DNA of 64,000 nt. Origin: Sipunculus nudus. Taxonomy: Eukaryota > Annelida > Sipuncula > Golfingiida > Sipunculidae. A program made the position numbers and the translations under genes. The stretch is taken from assembly GCA_026874595.1 (NCBI GenBank), contig CM049315.1, forward strand, positions 13,210,664-13,274,663, in the 5' to 3' direction. Below the pieces are notes generated by a model. That model was not told where the DNA came from, did no database searches, and saw only the letters and a list, made by a program, of their open reading frames with translations. Shown piece by piece: positions 24,369-36,348 of the stretch (the first letter of the stretch is position 1; the number at the start of each line of letters is the position of its first letter).

Positions 24369-25784
24369 ACCTATAGATGAGGAGAATGATGTATTTGGGA
24401 TGTTGAGGATATTCTTAATGTTACTTTCAAAAAACCAAAGTCACTACAAGCGACCCCACACGCATACACACACATACCGTCTCTGCCAATAATTGCTTAC
24501 GAGCGCATTTTCGCAAGACAACGTAGAACTAAATTAGGGCTTCGGTCTCACCTCTGAATGAAATATTTGACTGGAAGCAGTATTTACCTTTTGTGCCCAT
24601 CCATAAACATTACATTACTGAGATAGGATTTCAAAATGAAAAACATACTCTCACGTTTCTTTTTTTCAGACAGAATAGACCAGGGCGGGGGCTATAGGTT
24701 AAGATGGCTTTTACGCTCCATACTCAAATGTAGCCTGCATTGGGACTGGCGTTAAACAATGCTAAAAAAAGAGCCATCTTTTAAAGCATGGCGAGTTTTT
24801 TTTTATCTGATCATGACCAGGAACGTTTGGATATCGAGTAATAAAAAGTAATACGGAAATAACTGGGTGTTCAGTATAAAATTAGTTATAAATGTCCACT
24901 TACAAAATGTATATAATAGTTCATTATTATGGAAGTAAGGAAATATAAAATGAATATCTTTAAATCTCTGAAAATGCTCCCAGGAACATCAAATTAAGTT
25001 CTTTATAAACTATAACTAAAATTTGAGTATATGCACCGGCAAAGTCGTCATTTCACTATGAGTATTTGTTTTTCAAATATATCTGTTATTCCGAGATGAA
25101 ATATGACTTTTGGAATGTACAGTTTCTCGGTGACGAATGAGTCATGGGAAAACATCACATCATGAAAGAACAAAGAGATTTGGTGATTATTTGCTACATT
25201 TATTGAAAACATACAGTACAGTTCATTGTTTGTATGTAGGAAATATGTTTTATATGTATTCATAGTACACAATGTGCATTCAAGGTAACGAAAGACCATG
25301 AATTTTGTTTATAATGAATCATAAAAATATATTGTCGTTTTCCTTGTCTGTAAAGTTTATAATTATAAAAACCTGTAGGTCATAAAAATATTATAGGTAA
25401 TAACGAGAAGTAAAAAAAATCATTCAGCTATAAAATATACCGAGTAAAGGTATAATCATGGGAAAATATCACATTTTCAGTAGGAGATTTGGTCATGTTT
25501 GTATCATAACGACTAGACATTGTTTGAAGAATACAGCATCTTTCATATTTGTAGACAGTATATATGTAATATTCATGTAAAATGAAACTAGTCAAGCTGC
25601 CTCAGTCACGGAGCAATTAATAACACAAACTAATTGATCATGTAGATATAACAATGTCACATTAAAATGTCACCACTATGAAATGAAAACATCGGCGGGT
25701 AAACATATGGAAAAAGGAATTCATGCCTGATTGGTATATAAAGATATATGACTAGTCCAGCCCTATAGCCACACTGCATGCTAA
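21690..25784. other. Intergenic DNA between PLRG1 and the PKD1-like gene
   Basis: Should contain the PLRG1 promoter (above 21,690, minus strand). Holds a TC run at 22447-22473, a poly-C/poly-A junction at 22370-22390, a GA microsatellite at 24312-24364, and a short inverted repeat (TAAGATGGCTTTT at about 24700 and its complement at about 24770). No further PKD1 channel exon was recognised. Confidence 0.5.
24312..24364. repeat. (GA)n microsatellite
   Basis: About 26 GA units with one interruption. Confidence 0.97.
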
Positions 25785-28700
25785 TTACCACCTTACCAAT
25801 TCTTTGGCAATGTAGGTGGTGTAAGCAACAGACAGCAAAGATTTAATGGGTTCTAGTAGGAGAATATGTCCAAGAATAGCAATTGCCCAGTATACAACCA
25901 CTTTGTAGTACACTGCCCAGCCAACTTCTGCGCATTTTGCCACACAAAATCCACCGAGCACGCCGGCCAGCAGCAACAAGAGGAGCAAGACAGATCTGGA
26001 AGCCATGCTGGTGTTCTTTACAGCTACATCATTCAGGTAGTGGGACCACTTTCCCTCTAGGAAAAATACAATGGTCTCAATAGCCCTTCCCGGTTTATTA
26101 GAGTTCAGAGTAAATGAATCACTGGCAGGTTTTTCCTCATCAGCGTGGAGACTGTTGGTGCTAAAGCATACTTCTGGGGCTTCCTCCATGTTAATACGAG
26201 TAATATCAGTAAAATTGGAGTCGTTATCTGGCAGGCCGGCAATCATGGGACTGATTTTTGTTTGGCTAGCCATTGTACCGTCATGGACACACGGCTCTGG
26301 TTGATCGCAGTCATTGACGGTAATGCAGGTATCTGATCCCTGGTTAGCCCCAATCATGTCACCGTTACCGTCATTTTCTATATTTATTATAGAATGGGAG
26401 CTCGGACTTTCGTTGATAGAATTACTGTTTACGAGGTCGTTGTCAATAGCGTTTTTATTTATCACATATTTACGAACAGTACTCCCGCTTTTTTCAGAAT
26501 CCTGGGGGTTCTTTTTAGTTGTACCGACGTATATAGCACACTCATTTTTAGCAGGCGTAGTAAGTTTGTCTGCCAGACTTTTGGCTGACTGTTGGCTTTC
26601 CTTCCAGTGAACACTTTCCAAGCTGTGACTATCTGATCCAGCATCACTGCTGTCCGTGATAAAAATCCATTCGTCATCCTCGGTTTGTGTCCCCGCATCA
26701 CGCTTGTTTTTTCGTGCTGCCCCATCACGCATATTATTATGTGCATTCTTGTTTCCCGATCTGCAGAAGCTGTGGTACACTAGGTCCTCTCTAACTAGTG
26801 CTTGCAGTTCGACAGCAACTGCCCGTATTTCCTCCATATCTGGAATAATAATTGATCGTTGATTATTCAAATGTTCTAATAATACTATACACTATGCGTT
26901 TTTTTTTGTGATGAAAATCCAATTTGAACAGTCAGTCATAAAATTTGTAAAATGCTGAAACGAGGAAGAGTTAATCAGTGATTCTGTTATCTGTATACAA
27001 CAATAAATGTAAGAATATTCAAATAGTTAAGACTTCCTCTTGGTGTAAGTTATTTCAATGTACATATATGACTCTCATTCCGTTATGCTAGGATGTTGCA
27101 TATAGTAGATTCTGCATCACAATATGAAAGCTTAAAATCCAGAAAAAAGTAAAACAAAATGTTTAAAAAGATATGAAACAGTATGAATCTGTGAAAAATT
27201 GCGCAACTTTGAATAATCTTTCTGAATCTTTACTGTATGTGATGGTTCTAAAAAGGTCCAGATTCAGGTATGGTCTACTTAAGCTTCAAGTCTGGTATTT
27301 GAAGTTTATTCAAGTTATAAAGTGTGTGTGTATGTCTATGTATAAATTTGCGTATGTGTCACAGTATTTACTGAAATCCAGGGAAATTTCAAAATCGACA
27401 AGTAGTTTAAACTGTAAGCGCTACAAAAGGTCTAGGAAGGAGGGTCTGAGGAACTTAAAGCTATTCTGTATCCAAAATAAATCAGATTTTCAATCAAGAC
27501 TGTAAAAATATTTACTAGAATATTTTGTAAAAGATATACATACATATTATAATTATAGTTAAAACATAGCCTAAACCTCTCTCTACATATATAAATTTAA
27601 AGCATTTATTCTTAATTTTCCTGATTACCCGTATTTTGGCACGACTGTTTCAAAGATCAATAGCGGATTCAAAATAGCCTGGGCCCAGTTTTGAGAGAGA
27701 AAATGATTTACACTGTATATGGTCTTTGCATGCCCACGTTGCGTTTTTTGGGGTGATATATATATATATACATACACCTGGTATATAAACCTACACCGAC
27801 TCCCTTTTTATTCTGCCTTTTAAACTTTCCATATATACAAGGTGAAAGACATTAAGGCAGTCTAAAACATATACCGGTATTTTGTTTCAGTTTAAATAAA
27901 CTTGTAAATTAAAGATTCACTTACCTTGTTTAATTAAGGACCAGTTGATCTTTGCAGAGGTAGGTTTAGCTGAAGATGAAAGCTTCTGCAACAAATATCA
28001 AAAATGGATATTTAAACTTATTTTGTCAAGTTCACACAAAAGTTTAGGCTCTTAAATTTTCTTTAGAAAACAGGTGCAGCCAGGTAAAAAAATGGAATTT
28101 TTGAAGCCTTAAATCTCTAGGAAAGATATGTTTCCGCAATTAAAAATGGTTCCAAAACTTGTACATATGCCTTCTAAATTTATTAACTGAGTTGACGCTA
28201 TATATACATAAAAGAGAAAGTTTTCCGATGTTTCTATAGAAATGATAAATTCAACACATATCTGTATATAAACACACATTTTGAATTAATGAAAACTCAT
28301 AACACATCCTTGTTATGACACCTGATGCCTACAATCTCATTTTTACTTGATGACATATAACACATGAGAAATGATAGCTGTCTCACCATGCTGGACTTGA
28401 TGAGCTGCAAAGCTTTCGTCACGACAGTTGTGCACATTCTTTGCAGACTAGCAACATGGGAATATAAAGCATTTGTGGAGCACAACATTTCAGGTTTAAC
28501 CAGTTCGAAGCCGCTTGTTTTCTGTGCCGGTTCTGTGCACGTCAACAACAACTCTTCGTTCTTGCCAGGTTTAACCAGTTCGAAGTCGCCTGTTTTCTGT
28601 GCCGACTGTGTACATGTCAACATCTCTTCGTCCTTGCTAGGAGCTTGTATTGAAGGAACGGCAGTCTGAGGGACACTGTTTTTCCTTGAACATCCTGAAG

Positions 28701-30855
28701 TGCCATTATCTGATGATACTTTGTTCAGACTACCGTTCGTTTCCTGATGTTTATTACTTCCTAATTTGTCATAGGAAGAATAGCTATGCGGCTTAATTGT
28801 TAGCCAGTCCTTCACATGATCAGACTGGCATGTGAAATATTTAAATGATTGAAGCGGATACTTTTTCTGATAGTTCGTTGAGGACATCCATTTCGTAAAT
28901 TCTATATGGTTCACTATGTCTTTGGGCTGCAGGAATCGAAGCAGCCATTCAAGACTCCAGATTCCAAATACTATACCACAGTACCCCAATGCCAGGTATC
29001 TGATCTGGGTCGCAGATATGTATATTTTTGAGACATCCTGTTCATAAGCCTTAAGTAATATTGTTATAGAATTGACAGTCAGGATTCCAAGGATTATGTT
29101 GATAAGCAAGACAAGTGTTGTAAATACTCCCAAGTTGGTTTCATTTTTATTCCACATGGCCCAAAGATGTATCCGCCCGAAACCTCTGGCTAGGTTCACC
29201 CTGAAGGCACTACAAAATAAGACATGACCATTTAATATACGTAGAATAAAGATACATAAAAAACAGAGACCACAATATAGGAAAAACAGTTACATTTAAA
29301 GTAGAAATTCATACAGGAATTCGTGATCTACTGAATAATAGTAAATTGACAATAGGGTCCAGGGCAAGGAACTAGATAATTATACATTGGTTTCTGCCAA
29401 ACCGACAATCAAGCTTATGTATCAGTTTTCTTTGCATAGTAAGAGAATCAATTTACATTAAATTTATAAAAATTATACACAATTATTTTACAAATATAGT
29501 TATTGTGGAATAACGACAACCTATTACTTGTACACGAAAGAATTTCCTGTAAGCTAATTTAAGTGTCTTTCTTTATTTCAAAGGGATGCCACAAATTGTT
29601 TGGCTAACGGGATACCATTAAGAGAGCGGCTAGTGAGATCTGTCATGTGCCTAGGTGGCCTTTGTGGTATTACGAGAACAAAAAAGTGTTGCCAGTTATG
29701 GTTTTATATAACACAAACCTGGAGACAGTACTCTGAGTTCCGGTGACCAAATCGTCAAATGAGTACACACTGTCGTCACAGGTATCAGCATAAAGGGTTT
29801 GGTTAACCCGAACCATCCACTGAGATTGACTGTACAATTCTGTGAGTATCACGTGGCCTACAGTCCTGTGGCAGTGGGATAAAAAGGGTCAATGTTGTAG
29901 AATTACGAAAACAAAAAATCCATAACAGAAGGTCAATCAATTATAGTTTATCAATATGGACACATAACAATAATGCCGTTACTGAAATCGTAATTATGAA
30001 CTGCAGTTTTTTATTGTTTACTTGAATGAATGTGGGCGGAATTTTTACAGGATAGGTCCATAGCATCTAGGTTGCTTTGTTTAATGATAATGCAGTTAAC
30101 AATATGATGAGAAACATTTTACCAACTTATCATTACGCTTTCTGAATTTCAGTTTTTACATGCACGTGGCTTTAGGAAATATCCAGTGGCCTTAGATAAA
30201 GCAAATTTCAGTGGTTAACGTCATTAATCCTCAAGGTACTTACCAATCGTATTTACTTGAATCACTTGGACATGTCAGAAGCTTAAAGTTCACCCTCTCA
30301 GGTATACCGATCACACCTAATGTAGACAAAAGTATTTGTAAATACTTATAGTGATGAGATATTTTAAGTAGATTCTGCTGTAATTACAGAAATTTCTTAT
30401 GGTATTTCAAGTAGATCATATTAATAATGTGTAGATATTGTAGAATATTACTACCCAAAAAATATTATTTTCTCGATTAAATACAGAGTCTCGGAACTTA
30501 ACTTTGTCAAAATAAATTAAAATACAGTGAAGTTAGTAGCAACGTTTGAATATACTGAAAGAAGCATTTGAAATACATCAACATACCGCGACTTATAGAT
30601 AACATTTTGGTCAAATACGTCACATGTATATGTAAATTAAAATTTAACACCTACATTTTGATGCGATCATGTACTGTCTCTTTGACCCAGTTGGAAAGGT
30701 CGCCTTCTCTGCTTCGCTTAGACGACTGTTTGTAAGAGACAGCCAGTCAGTCGAGCTGGCGGAACCTTCCAATTTGACCAGTACTTCTGAATGGGTGCCA
30801 CAACCTAATGAGAAGTGACAATATATTCACTAAATTAATTTGTTTTTGCAACCGC

Positions 30856-30928
<73 letters not shown>

Positions 30929-31598
30929 TTTCCCTGTGGGTCACCTAACCAGAATATTGAAATAATTAGCCACTACTTCAAAGTTTTGGTGTTAATAGAA
31001 ATTATATATTTATCCACAGATCTGACATGAACAATCAAGTTCAAAGGATCAGACTCCCTGGTTTTCCGAGCACTTGGTTGAAACATTTGGTTTGTCAAAA
31101 AGGAGAACAAATACGCAGGTTATGAGGTTCACAACAATCCATGGTTTCTGAAGAGTTGACCTAGAACATGCAGTTCAAGGTCTCCGGTTTCTGAACTGAT
31201 CTGACATTTTGGTTGAAACAATTTACATATTAACTTCCAGGAAAAAAATAATGAGTGCTTCAAAAGTTAGAGTGTTCACGAAAAAAAATCTTTGTCGGAT
31301 TATTTGACCTTGAAGAAGATGGTCAAGTTCAGGAGTTTGCTGATTTCTTTGAGAATTGAGTTGAAACTTGTGTATCAACTTTGTATCAACAATATTAATC
31401 ATTTAGGCTTATTTGACTTTTAACAGGGTGTCAATACACGGGGGGGGGGGTAATTTATCCCCCACTTTTTAGCAGGGGGATGGGGTGGTCGTCAATTTAT
31501 CCTACCCCCCCCCCCCCCCTCGATAGAGAATCAACATTTATATATTGTAAATGAAATTTATTAGTTATTAGAATTACAGACTTTGTTTGCATTTCTGA

Positions 31599-31629
<31 letters not shown>

Positions 31630-32224
31630 ATATATTTATATGTATATATATATATATAAACCTTGTAACCTATACCGGAAACATTGTCACACCGACTATA
31701 AAAGGTATATATAGAGAATTAGATTTAGACTTGATATGACGAAAAATTGAACAGGGATACAAACATCAGATGTGGAACAAATGGTAAGAGGGTGGCGATA
31801 GTATTTTTAAAGACATTTCAGAGAAGAACATTTAAATAAACTAGGATGCAAAAAGTAACGAAAAGAGAGAAAATAGAAAAAAAATACAAGAGGAAGAAGA
31901 GGGACGTAATGAAGGAGTCAGGAAGACAAACGACCTAATGACATATTCTAGGTCCAGTGTTATACATGCATGTATGTTATGAACGTTTTAAATTCCTATT
32001 GGACTTGGTAAAGGTATATAGACGTGGGTTTGATAGAAGGGACTTACCCGGTCTCACAGCTGTGTATACGTCAAGTTGATATAGATAATTCAGATTTGAT
32101 TCCGACCACTTTGGACCCTGTCGCATAAAAAAAATACAAGAATAGGGTTATATCACATTTCTGATATTAAAGCCAGGGTAATTTTTTTCAAAGAAATAAA
32201 AGATATAATCAGACCAAAATGAAA

Positions 32225-32272
<48 letters not shown>

Positions 32273-32628
32273 CAATAGGTTATCTGAGCACTTAATTGTC
32301 ACACGTAACATCCCCAAAGATATCAAAGAGGGACGAGACATAAATATCTCATTAAAGAGAAAATAAAACTACAACTAATGATTTACTGACAAATCAATAT
32401 ATCAGATAAAAGGATTTGCTCAAAGGTATATTTAATAAACATTCTCTTAGAAATACGTTTTAAGTAATGCACTCGGATAACTCTATCAACATTAGCGAGG
32501 TCATTACGCTTTGGGGTATGACGTAATATCCATTAAATCACAAGATAGTTTCTTACCTGAGCATTGTCTTTGCAGGATTCATCTCCAGCGTTAGTGTCCT
32601 TCAAAAGGACCATGGCAGAGGATGCCAT
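25785..32628 (-). CDS. PKD1-family (polycystin-1-like) PLAT membrane protein, apparently truncated
   Basis: Eight exons on the minus strand join with consistent phases: 32557-32628, 32048-32117, 30655-30804, 30244-30316, 29719-29865, 28387-29209, 27925-27985 and 25797-26839, giving 813 codons. If the last donor (TTG|GTAAGG) is not used, a stop follows three codons later at 25785. A PLAT/LH2 domain (YLYQLDVYTAVRPG, THSEVLVKLEG) spans about residues 34-150. The PKD1 hallmark ARGFGRIHLW follows at about 178-187, then hydrophobic helices at about 198-219, 240-262, 748-768 and 778-800. The last contains LLLEPIKSLL, the counterpart of the polycystin QP-x-K motif. A long polar loop (about 265-745) separates the pairs. 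Polycystin-1 proteins act as membrane receptors/channel subunits. The GAIN/GPS region, first helix and channel domain were not found. Confidence 0.8.
25797..26839 (-). CDS. PKD1-like exon 8 (polar loop, two helices)
   Basis: A 347-codon stretch: acidic Ser/Asn-rich cytoplasmic loop, then SRSVLLLLLLLAGVLGGFCV and YWAIAILGHILLLEPIKSLL. Acceptor TTATTCCAG. The end is either a GTAAGG donor at 25796 or a stop at 25785-25787. Confidence 0.85.
27925..27985 (-). CDS. PKD1-like exon 7
   Basis: Sixty-one bases encode KLSSSAKPTSAKINWSLIKQ plus one base. The other two frames are closed. Acceptor TGTTGCAG, donor GTAAGT. Confidence 0.75.
28387..29209 (-). CDS. PKD1-like exon 6 (RGF/HLW motif, two helices, loop)
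   Basis: A long exon of 274 codons with ARGFGRIHLWAMW, two membrane helices and a polar loop. The loop contains a 25-residue tandem duplication (LTCTQSAQKTGDFELVKP and LTCTEPAQKTSGFELVKP). It ends at ATG|GTGAGA in phase 0; reading through would stop at about 28297. Confidence 0.88.
28493..28642 (-). repeat. 75-bp in-frame tandem duplication in PKD1-like exon 6
   Basis: Two units of about 75 bp share GGTTTAACCAGTTCGAAG and the following text with a few substitutions. The period is a multiple of three, so the frame is kept. Confidence 0.85.
29719..29865 (-). CDS. PKD1-like exon 5 (PLAT end)
   Basis: Encodes TVGHVILTELYSQSQWMVRV, the last PLAT strands, and an acidic linker DTCDDSVYSFDDL. The donor GTTTGT is weaker than consensus. 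Confidence 0.8.
30244..30316 (-). CDS. PKD1-like exon 4 (PLAT)
   Basis: Encodes VIGIPERVNFKLLTCPSDSS and KYDW; acceptor CTACATTAG, donor GTAAGT. Phase matches both neighbours. Confidence 0.8.
30655..30804 (-). CDS. PKD1-like exon 3 (PLAT core)
   Basis: Encodes CGTHSEVLVKLEGSASSTDW and the following loop to YMIASK. The G-T-x-x-x-V-x-V-x-L-x-G pattern is diagnostic of PLAT. Acceptor TTCTCATTAG, donor GTAGGT. Confidence 0.88.
30855..30926. repeat. (TA)n(TG)n compound microsatellite
   Basis: TA units with a GT interruption run into about 14 GT units, in an intron of the PKD1-like gene. Poly-G at 31441-31450, poly-C at 31505-31519 and TA tracts at 31601-31659 and 32229-32271 follow in the same intron. 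Confidence 0.95.
32048..32117 (-). CDS. PKD1-like exon 2 (PLAT start)
   Basis: Encodes GPKWSESNLNYLYQLDVYTA, the first PLAT strand. Acceptor GCGACAG, donor GTAAGT. Confidence 0.85.
32557..32628 (-). CDS. PKD1-like exon 1 (first recognised)
   Basis: Starts at the first Met after an in-frame stop and encodes VLLKDTNAGDE, the stretch just before PLAT in polycystins. Donor GTAAGA, phase 0. Upstream exons carrying a first membrane helix could exist but no acceptor joins in this frame. Confidence 0.65.
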
Positions 32629-32820
32629 GTTACATAGACCCAGGATACGGTAGAATATTCAGCTTTGTCTTCATCAGGACGGACAAGGAACAACAGAGGG
32701 CGCTGACCTAATACTAATGATGGGCCTTCCAAACCTGTCAAGGAGAAATGTATACATTGGATTTGGCGCTATCTGTACATCATACATGTATGTATAGTTT
32801 CTTAGTTTTATTCATATCAT

Positions 32821-33123
32821 ATGATAACAGGGCACAAAAAAGGAGGAAAGTTTGATCCAGAACAAGTCGATCTGTTGGGTCTGGCAAACGTGCATGGCAC
32901 AACAGCTTATTTCCATTGTACTGAAAAAGAAATGCACGGCCCACGGGTACCCATTTTTACACTAAAAGTTAAACTCGTAAAAGTAAAAAGGATCAGACGG
33001 GTGAAATTTTGGTCTGGCAAAAGTATCTTAATTTTTAGCAACAAATCTAAGAGGTGGAAAAAACATCATGAATGTATACATAAGTTACAGTCTGCCATTC
33101 CATTCGCACTAGTGCGTTACTGA
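32821..33123 (+). CDS. 100-codon basic ORF, unknown
   Basis: A frame with non-repetitive, coding-like composition encodes a lysine/arginine-rich protein: FDPEQVDLLGLANVHGTTAY, then a strongly basic stretch ending FALVRY. A possible acceptor (CATATGATAACAG) sits at its start. It lies opposite and upstream of the PKD1-like gene. No family is recognised; it may be a terminal exon, an element remnant or chance. Confidence 0.3.
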   Translation: MITGHKKGGKFDPEQVDLLGLANVHGTTAYFHCTEKEMHGPRVPIFTLKVKLVKVKRIRRVKFWSGKSILIFSNKSKRWKKHHECIHKLQSAIPFALVRY

Positions 33124-33173
33124 CATACATGCATTCATATTAATAACAATAATATGCAGGTATTCTTCACGAA

Positions 33174-33592
33174 CGAGAGAGAGAGAGAGGGGGGGGGGGA
33201 GGGAGGGTAAGAGAGAGAGAGAGGGAGAATGACTCAGAAAGAGAAACAGGTAAACACACGTCGTGTCACTTAATGACGAGGGATAAGAAGTTATAAATAG
33301 ACATTAATTATAAATAAGACAGTAATAGATGAATTATATAAAAATACCTGTAACTGACGACACTGGTAAATCAGATTGCCAAGAAAATTAATCCAGTCTT
33401 CTTGAGTAAAATACTGAAGGTCTTCATGTGTGTAACATGTGCAGACAATCGGCGTCATGGTTACATGGCCACGTGGGAAGTCACGTGATAGAATTAATAG
33501 ATTGGTTCTCATTCCCGTTTTCTTGTGCGCATTCTACATGCAGTCTTTGGAATGTTTTCTCTCTCTGTCTCTGTCTGTCTCTCTCTCTCTCT
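33174..33592. repeat. (GA)n/poly-G tract and (TC)n tract
   Basis: GA units with a ten-G run and further GA at 33174-33226, and CT/TCTG units at 33558-33592, bracket the candidate exon. Confidence 0.9.
33348..33458 (-). CDS. Candidate short upstream exon, minus strand
   Basis: Thirty-seven codons from Met end at CAG|GTATTT in phase 0 (MTPIVCTCYTHEDLQYF and so on). Composition looks coding, and the strand matches the PKD1-like gene. Joining it to the nearest acceptor at about 32,741 meets a stop within seven codons, so its role is unresolved. Confidence 0.2.
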
Positions 33593-33777
33593 GCCCGGGT
33601 ACATATTCCATATGAGAAAGTAATATATATATATATATTTAAGGCATAAATTCAGGTTTGCCTTTCCGCAGTAAAATCTGCCTTTCCGCTAAAACTGCGT
33701 CCCACCAAACGTTCGGTCAGACTTCGCTCAGTGAAAACCTGATTCTGTCACATAACATCCTACATATAGACTTGCAT

Positions 33778-34334
33778 GCAAAAAAATAGACTGGTACACC
33801 GCTCTTTTATGGCACCGCTGCTCTAGGCCAATCATAGAGACGGGCGTACAACGCCATCTTTTGTACTCCTGGCAGACTGGTTCCAACTCCAGTATATATT
33901 ATATATGATAAAAAATAAGCATTTCTTTTGTTCAGAGAAGTAACCAAAGGTTGGCTGTACATAACGTGTGACATAATGATAAAATTAATAGGTATTAATA
34001 ATAAATCACTGCTACATACAGTGGAATATCAAAGATTCAGTATATCGTATTATCTTTACATCCATTATTCACTTTTTGTGCAACAACTCATTCTTAAATA
34101 TTTGAAAACTAGAAATAACTGAAGAAAGGTATTTTATAAGAAATCTTCACGGATAACCAACCAGGATCGCGTGAACGTCCATGGCAACCGGTATGAGCGT
34201 GCATACTGGAGTTGGAACTAGTCTACAGGTTAGTCAGGAGTTGCAACTAGGAGTACTTAAGATGGCGTTGTACGCCTGTCTCTATGCTTGGCTGAGGGCC
34301 ATAATAGAGCTGGGTACCAGTCTAGCAAAAAAAG
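33778..34334. repeat. Imperfect inverted repeat, arms about 115-130 bp, fold-back element
   Basis: The left arm (33778-33897) and the reverse complement of the right arm (34201-34334) share TAGACTGGTAC, GCTCT-TTATGG, CATAGAGAC, GGCGTACAACGCCATCTT, GTACTCCT and GGTTCCAACTCCAGTAT-like text. About 300 bp of AT-rich sequence separates them. This is the structure of a MITE/fold-back transposon. The short plus-strand frame over the right arm is a by-product. Confidence 0.8.
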
Positions 34335-34632
34335 AGCTCAATGTTTTCAATAGAACATTGTTACCGGTATATCAGAAAAACCCACAGGAATATATCGGAG
34401 AGGAGGGTCTTAATGCCGGAAAGTATAAGAAATTATAGACCATTTTAATAGGAAAATATTGGAAATGAAGGGAGTCGGTGGAAGACTACTTGTAAAATAT
34501 CTCGTTTCTGTGTTATGTTTGTTATAAATGTGGAAAACATCTACATTTTAACCTTACCAATGGATTGGTACAAATGAAAAATACCTTTCTGTGCACGCGT
34601 CTGGCGGAGAGGCGTTATTAGGACCTCTGTAT

Positions 34633-34689
<57 letters not shown>

Positions 34690-36303
34690 TTGAGATGATC
34701 AACTATATATGATAAATTTGAGATGACGACTGATGGGGGGGGGGGGGGGTTGGTAATGGGGGTGCAAATGTTAATGCTCGCAGGTTACAGTCGGTTAAAG
34801 CTAACATTTACAATCAGAAACAAAGCAGAAAAAGAATTTTGAACCTGTAAATACAAATTCTAATGGAATTCTTTTGAACAATTTAAACAAGGTATATTAT
34901 TTCATTTGAATTAAATTTGAAAATAAACATTTACTTATTTTGGTTGTTTTTTTTTTTTACATAGTAGTGCCAGCTTTCAAAAGTTTCACTTTTTTTGTTT
35001 ATTTAGATTTTGTTTGTTTGTTTTTTTTATGTAATTATCAGGATAAAAACGTCGATTGGCTGTGATCCATACTTAATTAAGTGTGATAATGATTGAACAA
35101 TAGCTAATGGAGTATCTCTGACATCGCTGTAAATCAGATTGAGCATTAATAAATGCGGGGCCGGATTCAGGGGGGGGGGTTATGAGCCCCCTTAAAATAT
35201 TGATGATTTTCTAACAAAGCACCATATAAAGGTATTGAATGCTAGACTAGATAACCCTCTCCCGGCCGGCCGCAAAGAAAATAGTCTTTTAGATAATGGG
35301 TTAATCTGAAGGCAATATATGGGTATTAAGACCCCATAGACGTAGACAAAAGTACAATGCATGTTTCCCTATCATATTAGGCCTATCTATACTTCCATAG
35401 TCCTGTTTCATTTTCGCCTATTTCCAATATTATTTAGGCATATTATTCTGAGTAAGAAATCTTAGGACCAATTTATTGTGAAACTACAGCAATGTGAACG
35501 GAAAATATGTACATATGTCTGTTAATTATGTACGGGAAGATGGAGGGTCTGCAATGGTAGTGATGGGTCGAAGAGAACTGTGCGGATCTTAGAAAATACA
35601 CCATGGTAAATGATCACAAGAAATACCATGAAGAAAGCCTCTGGTAATAAAGGGGTTAACTGAATTGTAACTTCTGTTACGGAGCTAATGTTTATCAGTG
35701 AATGGTACAGAGGCTGAGGCTTAAAGGGACATTTTCACTTACCAGGTGGTATATTGGTATATTTCAAAGCTGATATATTGTTTGGCACGACTCACAGGCA
35801 TTATACACATGGCTGATCTCAACAAAAAATATATGGATATTGGGTATATTTCTTTAATGTATCAACAAACTGTAAATACATTATGTAAATAAATATGTTT
35901 TGTTGAACAAGTCTACTTTTATATTTTCCACTCACCTAACAAGAATATATAAACTGCATGTTAATATGTTATGTGAATAATATGTTTTATTAAACAAGTC
36001 TGCATGTTTTATTTTTTTCTCAACAAGATATATGAATATCGGGTACATTTCTTTACTGTAATAACAAACTGTAAATATATTATGCAAATAAATATGATTT
36101 TTTAACAAGTCTGCTTTAATATTTTTTCATCATCAAAAAAATATGAATATCGGGTATATTTCTGCACTGTTTTTGTATACAGAATGTATACAATTTACAG
36201 AAAATCAATAGAATGTATACTATTGTTTTATCTATGGAATATATATATTCTATGATTTGAGTTATCTAAATTCGATACCACACACGCGCACACACACACA
36301 CAC

Positions 36304-36348
<45 letters not shown>

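Noticed and set aside
25866-26862. Several plus-strand ORFs of 60-98 codons
   Set aside because: Shadows of the minus-strand PKD1-like exon 8.
34181-34438. 85-codon plus-strand ORF
   Set aside because: Lies in the right arm of the fold-back repeat; its composition follows the repeat.
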